DNA of 64,000 nt from Arsenicicoccus cauae (GTDB lineage: Bacteria; Actinomycetota; Actinomycetes; Actinomycetales; Dermatophilaceae): NCBI RefSeq assembly GCF_009707125.1, contig NZ_WLVL01000039.1:279953-343952 (forward strand), in the 5' to 3' direction. The notes under the pieces are model-generated. The model made no database searches. It had not been told where the DNA came from and worked only from the letters and a program-made list of their open reading frames with translations. The position numbers and the translations under genes are program-made. Below are positions 33,844-42,134 of this stretch, in pieces (positions within the stretch are counted from its first letter, which is position 1; every line of letters starts with the position of its first letter).

Positions 33844-35301
33844 TCAGCCACCGGCACCGGTGACGACTGAGCTGACCGTGCGCAGGATGATCTTGACGTC
33901 CAGCCAGAGCGACCAGTTCTGGATGTAGTAGTTGTCAAAGCGCGCGCGCTCGGCGATCGACGTGTCGCCGCGCAGCCCGTTGACGGCTGCCCAGCCGGTC
34001 AGGCCGCAGGGCACGCGGTGGCGGGCACCGTAGGCGGGGTACATCTGCTGGAACTGCTCCACGAAGTATGGGCGCTCGGGGCGTGGGCCCACGACGCTCA
34101 TGTCGCCGCGCAGGATGTTGATCAGCTGCGGGAGCTCGTCGAGGGAGGTCTTGCGGATGAACTTGCCGAACGCGCTCAACCGGTTGTCCTTGGCGATGTT
34201 CCAGTTGGTCTGCGACTCGGCCTCGTTGACAGGGCGCATGGAGCGGAACTTCATGACGGTGACGGGACGACCGTCGACCCCCACCCGCTCCTGCCTGAAG
34301 ATGATCCCCGGCCCGCCGTCGAGCCGGACACCGAGCGCGACCAGCGCCATGGGGATGGACAGGACGACCAGCGCCAGGCCGGACAGCAGGATGTCGCCCA
34401 GCCGTTTCACGCGCCACATGGGCGAGCGGTATGCCGACCGCCGCAGCCGCACCAGCGGAACGCCCCAGACGGTGTCCATGTCTCCCTCGACGTGGTGCAG
34501 CTCGTAGAGGCGGGGGACGACGAACAGCTCGGACTCCAGGCGGTCGCAGGTGCGGATCAGCGGCACCATCTCCGACTCCTTCATCGAGGAGAAGGCGACG
34601 ATCACGACGTGGATTCGGTTGTCTGTCAGGGTGCGCTCGAGCGCCTCGGGCCCGCCGAGGACCGGGAGGACATCCATGGAGTCGACGACCTTAGGGTCGC
34701 TGTCCAGGAAGCAGTAGGGGCGCAGGCCGTACTGCGGGTGGTCCTGCAGCAGCTGGGCGATCTCGTGACCGACCACACCGGCGCCGAGGATCAGGGCTCG
34801 GTGCCCCACGCGTCCCGTCCGGCGGGCCCAGCGGATGGCGGCGTAGACGAGGGCGCGACCGATCAGCACGAGGGCGAGCAGGGCGAGGGGGAAGGCCAGG
34901 ACGTGCAGCTCCTGGACGACGTTGGCCATCGGGCGGCTCTCCACCCCGGCCCCTACGATGGCGACGGCGGCGCACGCGATGATCCAGCGGCCGGCGATGG
35001 CGGGCAGGTCGTCCAGGGCGGAGAGGTTGAGCCGCGAGTCATAGAGCTTGCTGCCCGCAAAGAGAGCCACGAGGATCGCCGTCATCAGCAGCGCGGGACG
35101 GGCGTCGATGCCCGTCAGCAGCCAGGCGAGCAGGCAGGCGGTCACGTCGGCGATGACCGTCGCCGCCGCGACGCTGCGCACCCTGGTCCACAGCGTGGGC
35201 GTGTAGGCGTGGAGCTCGGGGTCCGTGAGCAGACGAGGGCGCGGGCGAGTAGAGCCGCTCACGGCGCGATGCTTGCCGCGCGAGTCGATCACGTCTGTCA
35301 T
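33844..35301 (-). CDS. Polyprenyl phosphate sugar-1-phosphate transferase (initiating enzyme)
   Basis: A 485-residue WbaP/PssY-type enzyme that attaches the first sugar phosphate to undecaprenyl phosphate. Four or five N-terminal helices lead to a CoA-binding-like Rossmann region (HRALILGAGVVGHEIAQLL). The catalytic C-terminal domain has KRLGDILLSGLALVVLSIP, FRQERVGVDGRPVTVMKFRS, FIRKTSLDELPQLINILRG and MSVVGPRPERPYFVEQF, all hallmark motifs. I use the ATG at 35301 rather than the longer frame. It defines the right end of the polysaccharide cluster. Confidence 0.9.
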   Translation of the reverse strand: MTDVIDSRGKHRAVSGSTRPRPRLLTDPELHAYTPTLWTRVRSVAAATVIADVTACLLAWLLTGIDARPALLMTAILVALFAGSKLYDSRLNLSALDDLPAIAGRWIIACAAVAIVGAGVESRPMANVVQELHVLAFPLALLALVLIGRALVYAAIRWARRTGRVGHRALILGAGVVGHEIAQLLQDHPQYGLRPYCFLDSDPKVVDSMDVLPVLGGPEALERTLTDNRIHVVIVAFSSMKESEMVPLIRTCDRLESELFVVPRLYELHHVEGDMDTVWGVPLVRLRRSAYRSPMWRVKRLGDILLSGLALVVLSIPMALVALGVRLDGGPGIIFRQERVGVDGRPVTVMKFRSMRPVNEAESQTNWNIAKDNRLSAFGKFIRKTSLDELPQLINILRGDMSVVGPRPERPYFVEQFQQMYPAYGARHRVPCGLTGWAAVNGLRGDTSIAERARFDNYYIQNWSLWLDVKIILRTVSSVVTGAGG

Positions 35302-35519
35302 GCCCGTCTTCTTCAGGATGAGGTGCGGCTGCGCCGGTGAGCCGAGACGCCTGCACGAGGACCGACCGGCCCACCTGCACAGGCTCTCGCACCGAGGTGA
35401 CCGGCGCGTATCTATCGGGCCAACTGCGAAGCGGTACTCACCCCATCGGCCCTGGACCGACACGTAGAGTGCGGCTCTTTAGCGGGTCTCCATACGCCCG
35501 GTTACGTCCTTCTGTCACG

Positions 35520-36725
35520 TCAGTGACGAAGGACACCCTCCATCTGGGCGGCGCGTGCGACCGATCGGGTGACCGACGCGACCACCGCAGGGTCGAACGG
35601 ACTGGGAACCACACGATCGGGCGTGGGGTGAGGGACGCAGGCTGCGATGGCCTCGGCGGCTGCCAGCTTCATGCCCTCCGTGATGCGGGAAGCACCAACG
35701 CTCAGGGCCCCCTTGAAGATCCCGGGGAAGGCGAGGACGTTGTTGATCTGGTTCGGGTAGTCGCTGCGGCCCGTCGCCACGATGGCCGCGTGACGGGCCG
35801 CGATGTCGGGGTGGACCTCGGGGTCGGGGTTGGCGAGCGCAAAGATCATGGCGTCCTCGGCCATCCGGCTCACCGCTGTCTCCGGCACGGTGCCCCCGGC
35901 CACGCCGATCAGCACGTCGGCGCCGCGCAGGGCCCGCGAGATGTCGCCGGACAGGTCCCGGTGGTTGGTGGTGGCGGCAAGCTGCCTCTTGTGGGGCGGC
36001 AGGTCACCGCGGTGCGAGCCGATGATGCCCTGGCGGTCGCAGACCACGATGTCGCGCACCCCTGCGCGCTGCAGCACCTTGGTGATGGCGACGCCCGCCG
36101 CCCCGGCCCCGGTGATGACGATGCGCAGGGACGCCAGGTCGCGACCGAGGACCGTCGCGCCGTTCATGAGGCCAGCCAGGGTGACGATCGCCGTGCCGTG
36201 CTGGTCGTCGTGAAAGACGGGGATGTCGAGCCGGTCCTTGAGCCGCTGCTCAATCTCGAAGCACCGCGGGGCGCTGATGTCCTCGAGGTTGATGCCACCG
36301 AAGGTCGGCGCGAGCGCCACCACCGTCTCGACGATCTGGTCGGCGTCGGTCGTGTCGAGGCAGATCGGGACGGCGTTGAGGCCACCGAAGTGCTTGAAGA
36401 GCATCGCCTTGCCCTCCATCACCGGCATCGCGGCGTGCGGCCCGATGTCCCCCAGCCCGAGGACCGCGGTCCCGTCGCTGACGACCGCGATCGTCGAGGC
36501 CCGTGAGGTGTAGGTGTCGGCGAGGGAGAGGTTCTCGGCGATCGCCGTGCACACCTGGGCGACGCCGGGGCTGTAGGCGCGGGACAAGTCGGTGGCATCG
36601 CGCACCTCGCACCGCAGCGCGGTCTCGATCTTGCCGCCGAGGTGCATGGCAAAGATCGGGTCGGTCGGGTCGGGGACGATCGGATCCGGCGTGGTGGTCA
36701 GGCGGGACGCGTGGGCATAGGACAT
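35520..36725 (-). CDS. Malic enzyme (NAD(P)-dependent, oxaloacetate-decarboxylating)
   Basis: 401 residues without the C-terminal phosphotransacetylase-like domain of long bacterial forms. Catalytic Tyr is in LSRAYSPGVAQV, Lys in VMEGKAMLFKHFG, and the metal-binding acids in NLEDISAPRCFEIE and VFHDDQHGTAIVTLAGL. The dinucleotide fold is RIVITGAGAAGVAITKVL. It converts malate to pyruvate, linking the TCA cycle to pyruvate and reducing power. I choose the ATG at 36725; a TTG twelve bases upstream is less likely. Confidence 0.93.
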   Translation of the reverse strand: MSYAHASRLTTTPDPIVPDPTDPIFAMHLGGKIETALRCEVRDATDLSRAYSPGVAQVCTAIAENLSLADTYTSRASTIAVVSDGTAVLGLGDIGPHAAMPVMEGKAMLFKHFGGLNAVPICLDTTDADQIVETVVALAPTFGGINLEDISAPRCFEIEQRLKDRLDIPVFHDDQHGTAIVTLAGLMNGATVLGRDLASLRIVITGAGAAGVAITKVLQRAGVRDIVVCDRQGIIGSHRGDLPPHKRQLAATTNHRDLSGDISRALRGADVLIGVAGGTVPETAVSRMAEDAMIFALANPDPEVHPDIAARHAAIVATGRSDYPNQINNVLAFPGIFKGALSVGASRITEGMKLAAAEAIAACVPHPTPDRVVPSPFDPAVVASVTRSVARAAQMEGVLRH

Positions 36726-36883
36726 GGCAGACCCCAAAGGACGGCGTGGCAGCGCTGGGCGCGTGGTCGTCGCGACGGGATGGGTCGCCGTTCGAGCCGA
36801 TGGTCTCGGTGCGTCACCCTCGGCAGACGACTCCGTGGTGGGAGCCGAGCCACCGTCGGGCGATCACGGTCCCCACAGGCTAC

Positions 36884-36901
36884 CGGCCGGTATGCCGGCC
36901 G
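36884..36901 (-). terminator. Hairpin downstream of the DUF5709 gene
   Basis: A 7-bp stem CGGCCGG/CCGGCCG with a TATG loop, about 30 bp past the stop of the minus-strand DUF5709 gene. There is no T-run, as is common in high-GC genomes. The rest of the 206-bp gap to the malic enzyme gene shows nothing I can name. Confidence 0.35.
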
Positions 36902-36931
36902 TCACCGTGCCCTCGGTCACAGCAGACCGGG

Positions 36932-37483
36932 TCAGCCCAGGCGCGGGTACTCGCGATCGTCCTCGTCTTCGTCCAGGTCACGGTCGCCGCCGATCACGTG
37001 GACGGCGGCCTCCTCGGCCGAGGCAGCACCTCCGCTGAAGCCCTCGTCCTCGGCCACGAGATCCGACTCACGGTCCTCGTGCGCGCCCTCGTCCGGCGCC
37101 ACGAGCCGGCCGGCACGACGATCGCCCACCTCGGGGTCGCCGAGGAAGTCGTCCTCAGCGGCGATGGCGTCCGGGTCGTCGCCACCGACGCGGTCGTCGC
37201 CATGGCGCACGTGCGCGCGGGGGTCGTGCTCGTCCTGCGGGTCGTCCGGCAGCTCCTCCTCGAGCCGCATGTCGATGGTCTCGCCGTCGTGCTGCTCCTG
37301 GGCGGTGATGCCATAGCTCTCGACCTCCCGCGGGCGCTCGGGCGGTGAGTAGCCCTCGTCGAGCAGGTCGTCTACCCCTCGGTCGAGGAGCTGGTCCTCG
37401 CCGCTCAGCTGGGTCTCGTCATCGATGCTGAAGGAGTCCTGGTCACCGCTGTCGCCGGGCTCGAGATTGAACTGGTCGCTCAT
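36932..37483 (-). CDS. DUF5709-type acidic protein
   Basis: A 183-residue, strongly acidic, soluble protein found in actinobacteria. It starts MSDQFNLEPGDSGDQDSFSI, with LLDEGYSPPERPREVESYG and TIDMRLEEELPD in the middle, the usual signature of this family. No catalytic motif is visible and the function is unknown. I start at the ATG at 37483; a longer frame reaches into the divergent neighbour's promoter. Confidence 0.75.
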   Translation of the reverse strand: MSDQFNLEPGDSGDQDSFSIDDETQLSGEDQLLDRGVDDLLDEGYSPPERPREVESYGITAQEQHDGETIDMRLEEELPDDPQDEHDPRAHVRHGDDRVGGDDPDAIAAEDDFLGDPEVGDRRAGRLVAPDEGAHEDRESDLVAEDEGFSGGAASAEEAAVHVIGGDRDLDEDEDDREYPRLG

Positions 37484-37585
37484 AGGGCCCACTCTGCCAC
37501 GGCGAGCCGGCGCGACGGCGTCGCCCGGCGGGAGCGTCCGCCGCACTCGACCCCGCTGCTCGCGCCGTTCACCTATCCTGGCGCG

Positions 37586-39415
37586 GTGACGTTCTCGGCC
37601 GCCGCCCTCTCGACGGACCGCGCCACCCGTCGTCGGCTCCCCCTCGTCCCCGCCCAGCGCGGCATGCTGCAGGGGCACCTCACCGATCCCGCATCACCCG
37701 CCTGGGGCGTGGCCCTCCTGACCGAGCTCGTCGGGCAGGTCGACGACGCCGTCCTCGCCGAGTGCCTGCGCCGGGTCTCGCTCGAGATGCCGAGCCTGAG
37801 GCTGCGCTTCGACGTGAGCACGGAGCCGGCGACCCAGCACGTCGCCGACCTCACCGACGACGTCGTGGTCACCACCCCTCTGGGCGCCGCCGACGACGAG
37901 GCCGCGGCAGCGCGCCACCTCGCCGCCCGGCTCGCCGCCGAGCCTTGGGACGTGCCGGGCGGTGGGCCCCTGGCCAGGCATACCCTCCTCGTGGGCCGCA
38001 CCGGGGTCTGGTGGGTGCAGCGTGCCCTGCACGCCGTGGTCGACGGCTACGGTGCCTGGCTGGTGCGCAACCGCGTCGTGGAGCACTACAACCACCTCGT
38101 CTCCGGCACGGAGCTCCCGGACCGCGCCTACCCCTCCGTGGAGGAGCTCGTCGCCCAGCCGCGACGGTCCGAGGACGATCAGCGCGACTTCTGGCGCGAG
38201 TACCTCCAGGGGGCGCCCGAGCGGGTCTCCCCCGCCGACCGGGCCCACCACGTCGTCGCCCGCCCCCACCGCCACGACGTGGTGCTGCCGTCGTCGGTGC
38301 GCGTTGGGCTCGGCGCGACCCTCGGCAACCGCGTCTGGACCTACCCGCTGATCGCGGCGGGCGCGGCATACGTCGCTCGCGTCAGCGAGGAGGACTCAGC
38401 CGTGGTCGGCGTGCCCGTCCTCGGCCGCGACACGGCCATCGACCGCGCCACGACGGTCAACATGATGCACGTCCTGCCGCTGCGCGTCCCCGTCGAGCCC
38501 GACGACGACCTGGCCTCCCTCACCCGACGGGTCGTCGACAGCGCCCGCTCGACCCGACCCCACCAGCAGACGCCGACGGAGACGATCTTCGAGGCCGTGC
38601 CGTCGGCCTGGCGGGCCGGCCGACTCCACGGGCCCACGATCAACGTCATGCCGTATGACGACGACCCCGTGATCCCCGGGGTCACCGTCACGACGCAGGC
38701 CCTGCAGCGCGGACCGGTCTACGACCTGCTGCTGACGATCCACCCGCTCGCGGACGGGTCGCTGGCCGTCGAGTGCGAGGCCCATCGCGAGATCTACACC
38801 CTCGCCCAGACCCGTTGGCACGCCGAACGGTTCGCGACCTTCGTCACGCGCCTCGCCGGGGCCACCGCACCACTCGCCGAGGTCGACCACCGGCTGCTGC
38901 AGGAGATCGAGGCCGCCGACGAGCTGGCTCGTCCCCGCACGGCACGGGTCCCCGACGACGCGGCCCCCGGCGCGACGTGGGGCGACGTCGTCTCCGCCGA
39001 GCAGCTGACCGTGCCCGGGCTCGACGCGTCGGTGCCGCGCGGCTACGAGATCCGCGACGCCCTCGGTCGGACGACGGGCTTCACCCAGGTCGGCGAGCTC
39101 GTCGCCCACACCGCGTCAGGGACCGTCGCCACCGGGCAGCTCGCGGCGCTCCTCCCGGACGGACGCGTGGTGGCGCACGGCCCCGTGGAGGGGCGGCGGC
39201 AGGTCTACGGCCGGCACGTCGAGGCCGACGGTGTGGCCCACGACGTGGCCCTGCTCGACGGGGTCGAGTCGTGCACCGCCACGTGGGAGGGCCGCCGACT
39301 GTCCCTCACCGTCACGCTCACCCCCGGCGCGTCGGAGGCCGACGTCGCCCGCGCCGCCAAGCAGACCGCGCCCTCGGGCACCCGACCCGTCGTGCACCTG
39401 AGCGCCCTCGTCTGA
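37586..39415 (+). CDS. Stand-alone condensation-domain (CoA-dependent acyltransferase fold) protein
   Basis: A 609-residue protein. Residues ~18-430 are a nonribosomal-peptide condensation domain: LPLVPAQRGMLQGH is the C1 core and RALHAVVDGYGAWLV is the HHXXXDG motif with Leu148 in place of the first His; His149 and Asp153-Gly154 remain. VVGVPVLGRD and NMMHVLPLRVPV match later cores. The last ~150 residues resemble the small C-terminal part of an adenylation enzyme rather than a carrier. No carrier or adenylation domain is nearby. It starts at GTG. It may join an acyl or aminoacyl group to an unknown acceptor. Confidence 0.7.
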   Translation: MTFSAAALSTDRATRRRLPLVPAQRGMLQGHLTDPASPAWGVALLTELVGQVDDAVLAECLRRVSLEMPSLRLRFDVSTEPATQHVADLTDDVVVTTPLGAADDEAAAARHLAARLAAEPWDVPGGGPLARHTLLVGRTGVWWVQRALHAVVDGYGAWLVRNRVVEHYNHLVSGTELPDRAYPSVEELVAQPRRSEDDQRDFWREYLQGAPERVSPADRAHHVVARPHRHDVVLPSSVRVGLGATLGNRVWTYPLIAAGAAYVARVSEEDSAVVGVPVLGRDTAIDRATTVNMMHVLPLRVPVEPDDDLASLTRRVVDSARSTRPHQQTPTETIFEAVPSAWRAGRLHGPTINVMPYDDDPVIPGVTVTTQALQRGPVYDLLLTIHPLADGSLAVECEAHREIYTLAQTRWHAERFATFVTRLAGATAPLAEVDHRLLQEIEAADELARPRTARVPDDAAPGATWGDVVSAEQLTVPGLDASVPRGYEIRDALGRTTGFTQVGELVAHTASGTVATGQLAALLPDGRVVAHGPVEGRRQVYGRHVEADGVAHDVALLDGVESCTATWEGRRLSLTVTLTPGASEADVARAAKQTAPSGTRPVVHLSALV

Positions 39416-39417
39416 GC

Positions 39418-40086
39418 TCAGTGGCGCATGCCGGGCATCATCGTGCCGCCCGGCATCTCGTGCTGCCCGCCGCCCTGGGTCCACCCCATGACGGCGGGGT
39501 CGAGCATCCCGGCGATCATGGCGACGTGGGCGACCACGAGGAACACCGCCACGAAGACCACGTGCAGCTTGCGGGCGTGGCGCTCGTCCCGCGCGATCAG
39601 GCCCGCCGCCACGAGACTGAGGCCGACCATCGGCACGGCGCCGAGCAGGTAGGCCAGGACCGCGATGACATCGGCCGGCCCTCGCCATCCACCGTCGAGG
39701 GTGAGCGGGATGACGGCGTGCCGGAGCAGGTGGACGAGGATTGCGACCATCACCGGCCCCGCGAGCAGGCCCGCCCAGCGGCTGAGCCCGTGCACCCACG
39801 ACGGCGCAGGGCGGGCAAACAGGATGACCAGCTCCGTGATCGCCAGGGTCTCGGCGAGGATCACGGGAATCGCCATGAACAGCAAGAGGTTCCAGGGCTG
39901 CTGGACCGCGAGCAGGCCCATGTAATGCGTCATCGACATCCCGTCCATGCCGCTGCCCTGGGTGCGGTCGGGCGCCACCAGGCCGCCGACCACGGCCAGC
40001 GCCGTGAGGACCGCGAGGGTGGTGGCGGCACCGCGCCGCGGTGCGTGATCGGTCGTGGCGGGGGTGGCCGCGGTCAGCGTGCTCAT
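39418..40086 (-). CDS. Met/His-rich integral membrane protein (DUF6803-like), copper locus
   Basis: A 222-residue protein with about six membrane helices. Met and His cluster at an outer segment (GSGMDGMSMTHYMG) and at the C-terminus (GGQHEMPGGTMMPGMRH), a pattern typical of copper-binding proteins. It lies just downstream of a sensor kinase gene and near a copper-type ATPase, supporting a role in copper handling. GGGAGACC precedes the ATG at 40086. Family assignment is tentative. Confidence 0.55.
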   Translation of the reverse strand: MSTLTAATPATTDHAPRRGAATTLAVLTALAVVGGLVAPDRTQGSGMDGMSMTHYMGLLAVQQPWNLLLFMAIPVILAETLAITELVILFARPAPSWVHGLSRWAGLLAGPVMVAILVHLLRHAVIPLTLDGGWRGPADVIAVLAYLLGAVPMVGLSLVAAGLIARDERHARKLHVVFVAVFLVVAHVAMIAGMLDPAVMGWTQGGGQHEMPGGTMMPGMRH

Positions 40087-40179
40087 GATGGTCTCCCGGG
40101 TTCGGTCGAGCTCGATGGGGACCACGCTGCGCCACGCTTGCGAAGAGCTGCCGCAGGAACTGTGAAGGTTCTATGAAGG

Positions 40180-41298
40180 TCAGGCCGGGGGCAAGGCGAT
40201 GGTGAAGGTCGCTCCCGTGCCCGGGCCGTCGCTGCGGACGTCGAGGGTGCCTCCGTGGGCCGAGACGATGGCCTGCGAGATGGACAGTCCCACACCGGTC
40301 CCCGTGACGGACTCGGGATCGCGGCGCCGTCCCGGGTCAGCGCGGTAGAAGCGCTCGAACACGTGCGGGAGGTGCTCAGCCGCGATGCCCGACCCGGTGT
40401 CGCTGACCGCGACCGTGGTGCCCGTCGCGCAGCTGCGCACCTCGATCCGGACCCCGTCCCCCGCCGTGCAGTGCTGCAGCGCGTTGCGCAGGAGGTTGTC
40501 GACCACCTGGCCGAGCCGTGACGGGTCGGCGCGCACCCGCGCAGGAGGGTCCTCGCCGACGTCGAGCTCCAGGCGCACCCCCTGACGGCCGTATGCCGCA
40601 GCCGCCGCACCGGTGGCCGCCCGGACCACATCGGCCGGGTCCACCGCCTCTCTCCGCAGGTCGAGCCGCCCCTCCTCGGCAGCAGACACGTCTTTGAGGT
40701 CGGTGGCGAGGCGCTCGAGGCGCCGGGTCTGGGCGCGCAGCGTGTCGAGCGTCGCGTCGTCGAGGGGTGTCACACCGTCCTCGACCGCCTCGAGGGTCAC
40801 CTGGATCGCCGCGATCGGGGTGCGCATCTCGTGCGAGAGATCGGTGAGCAGGCGGCGACGGGTGGCCTCCGTGCCGGCGATCTGCCCGGCCATGGCGTTG
40901 AACGTCCGTGCCACGGCGTCCAGCTCTCGCCCCGTCGGCTGCATCCTCACCGGCTGGTCGTAGTGGCCCTGGGCGACCTCGTCGGCGCCCCTGGCGAGCG
41001 CGTCCAGGGCGCGGCCGATCCGGCGGGTCACGAAGGCGCTGGCCCCGACCGCCGCCAGGACCGCGAGCGCGACACCGGCCCCCATCGACGCCAGCCCCGC
41101 GGACCGGAACGCCTCCTGGGCGTGTGCGAGGAGCTGCGGCTGCTCGCCGTGGCCCGCCTCGTGCATGTGCTGGTCGAACACCGCCGGCCCGATGATGAGC
41201 GCTGCGACGACCATAGTGACGGTCATCGCGGCGATCACCGCCACCTGGGCGAGCACCAGCCGGTGGGTCAGCGACCTGTTCACCCGTCGGGACGTCAT
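40180..41298 (-). CDS. Sensor histidine kinase, copper locus
   Basis: A 372-residue membrane kinase. Two helices (~15-37 and ~70-95) flank a short outer loop rich in His (QHMHEAGHGEQPQLLAHAQE), a plausible metal sensor. HAMP, then DHp with the phospho-His in LLTDLSHEMRTPI, then the ATPase N box DNLLRNALQHC and G boxes SDTGSGI and GTGVGLSIS. Its ATG overlaps the response regulator's stop (ATGA). The partner regulator carries a frameshift, so the pair may not work as encoded. Confidence 0.88.
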   Translation of the reverse strand: MTSRRVNRSLTHRLVLAQVAVIAAMTVTMVVAALIIGPAVFDQHMHEAGHGEQPQLLAHAQEAFRSAGLASMGAGVALAVLAAVGASAFVTRRIGRALDALARGADEVAQGHYDQPVRMQPTGRELDAVARTFNAMAGQIAGTEATRRRLLTDLSHEMRTPIAAIQVTLEAVEDGVTPLDDATLDTLRAQTRRLERLATDLKDVSAAEEGRLDLRREAVDPADVVRAATGAAAAAYGRQGVRLELDVGEDPPARVRADPSRLGQVVDNLLRNALQHCTAGDGVRIEVRSCATGTTVAVSDTGSGIAAEHLPHVFERFYRADPGRRRDPESVTGTGVGLSISQAIVSAHGGTLDVRSDGPGTGATFTIALPPA

Positions 41299-42003
41299 CG
41301 CCCCGTCCCCATCCGGTAGCCGACGCCACGCACGGTGGAGACGTAGCGCGGGCTGGCGGGATCGTCGCCCAGCTTGCGGCGGACGTGGGCGACGTGCACG
41401 TCGACCAGGCGGTTGTCGCCGACCCAGTCAGGCCCCCAGACGGCGTCCACGAGCTGGCGCCTCGAGTAGGCGAGCCGCGGCTGGCTGGACAGGGCGTCGA
41501 GTACGTCGAACTCGGTGCGCGTCAGGTCGACCAGCACCCCTCCCACCTCGACCTCCCGCGCGTCGGGGTCGATCACGAGGTCACCGAAGATGCGGTGGGC
41601 CGAGCGCTGGACCAGCCCACCCGACCTCGGGCGACGCAGCAGGACGTGCACCCTGGCGACGAGCTCGCGCGCGCTGAACGGCTTGGTCATGTAGTCGTCG
41701 GGCCCCCACGGACAGCCCCACCAGCAGGTCGACCTCGTCGGCGCGCGCGGTCAGCATCAGGACGTAGCAGTCGGAGAAAGTGCGGATCTGGCGACACACC
41801 TCGACACCGTCCAGCCCGGGCAGGCCCAGGTCGAGCACCACCACCTCGGGCACCCACCCACGGGCGACCTCCACCGCCTCGCGACCGTCCGCGACCACGC
41901 ACGTCTGGAAGCCGGCCCGGTCCAGGTAGGTGGCAACCGTGCCTGCGAGCACGGGCTCGTCATCGACGACCAGGGCACGGACCGGTGCAGGTGCGGGCTG
42001 CAT
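41295..42003 (-). pseudogene. OmpR-family response regulator with a frameshift
   Basis: Two frames cover one regulator. From 42003, MQPAPAPVRALVVDDEP through VVLDLGLPGLDGVEV (phospho-Asp) to LLVGLSVGA reads in one frame. DDYMTKPFSARELVARV and the winged-helix domain DLTRTEFDVLDAL...VRGVGYRM continue in the next frame. One extra G in the run at 41700-41702 explains the break; removing it restores VGADDYMTKPFS and a 235-residue protein. It could be a real mutation, a sequencing error, or slippage at the G3C5 tract. Otherwise all motifs are intact. Confidence 0.85.
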
Positions 42004-42087
42004 GGCCCCAGTGTCACGCACCCGACGGCTTTCCCACGTTCTTTCGCACGAGGCCCCGGTGGAATACCCGGTGGGGCGAGTCTGTTC

Positions 42088-42118
42088 ATGTCATATACCC
42101 CCTAGGGGTATATGACAT
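42088..42118. promoter_or_regulatory. Copper-regulator operator-like palindrome
   Basis: A palindrome with perfect 13-bp arms (42088-42100 and 42106-42118) around CCTAG, core TATACCCCCTAGGGGTATA. The poly-C/poly-G core between TATA ends is typical of CsoR-type copper-sensor operators. It lies 16 bp before the ATPase start codon and within the gap shared with the divergent response regulator. No csoR gene is in the window. Confidence 0.65.
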
Positions 42119-42134
42119 CGAGAGGACCAGGACC

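Noticed and set aside
41385..42134. Upstream extension of the CopB ATPase (928-residue frame)
   Set aside because: The extension crosses the operator palindrome and the response regulator on the other strand; the ATG at 42135 has a good ribosome site and gives the usual His-rich start.
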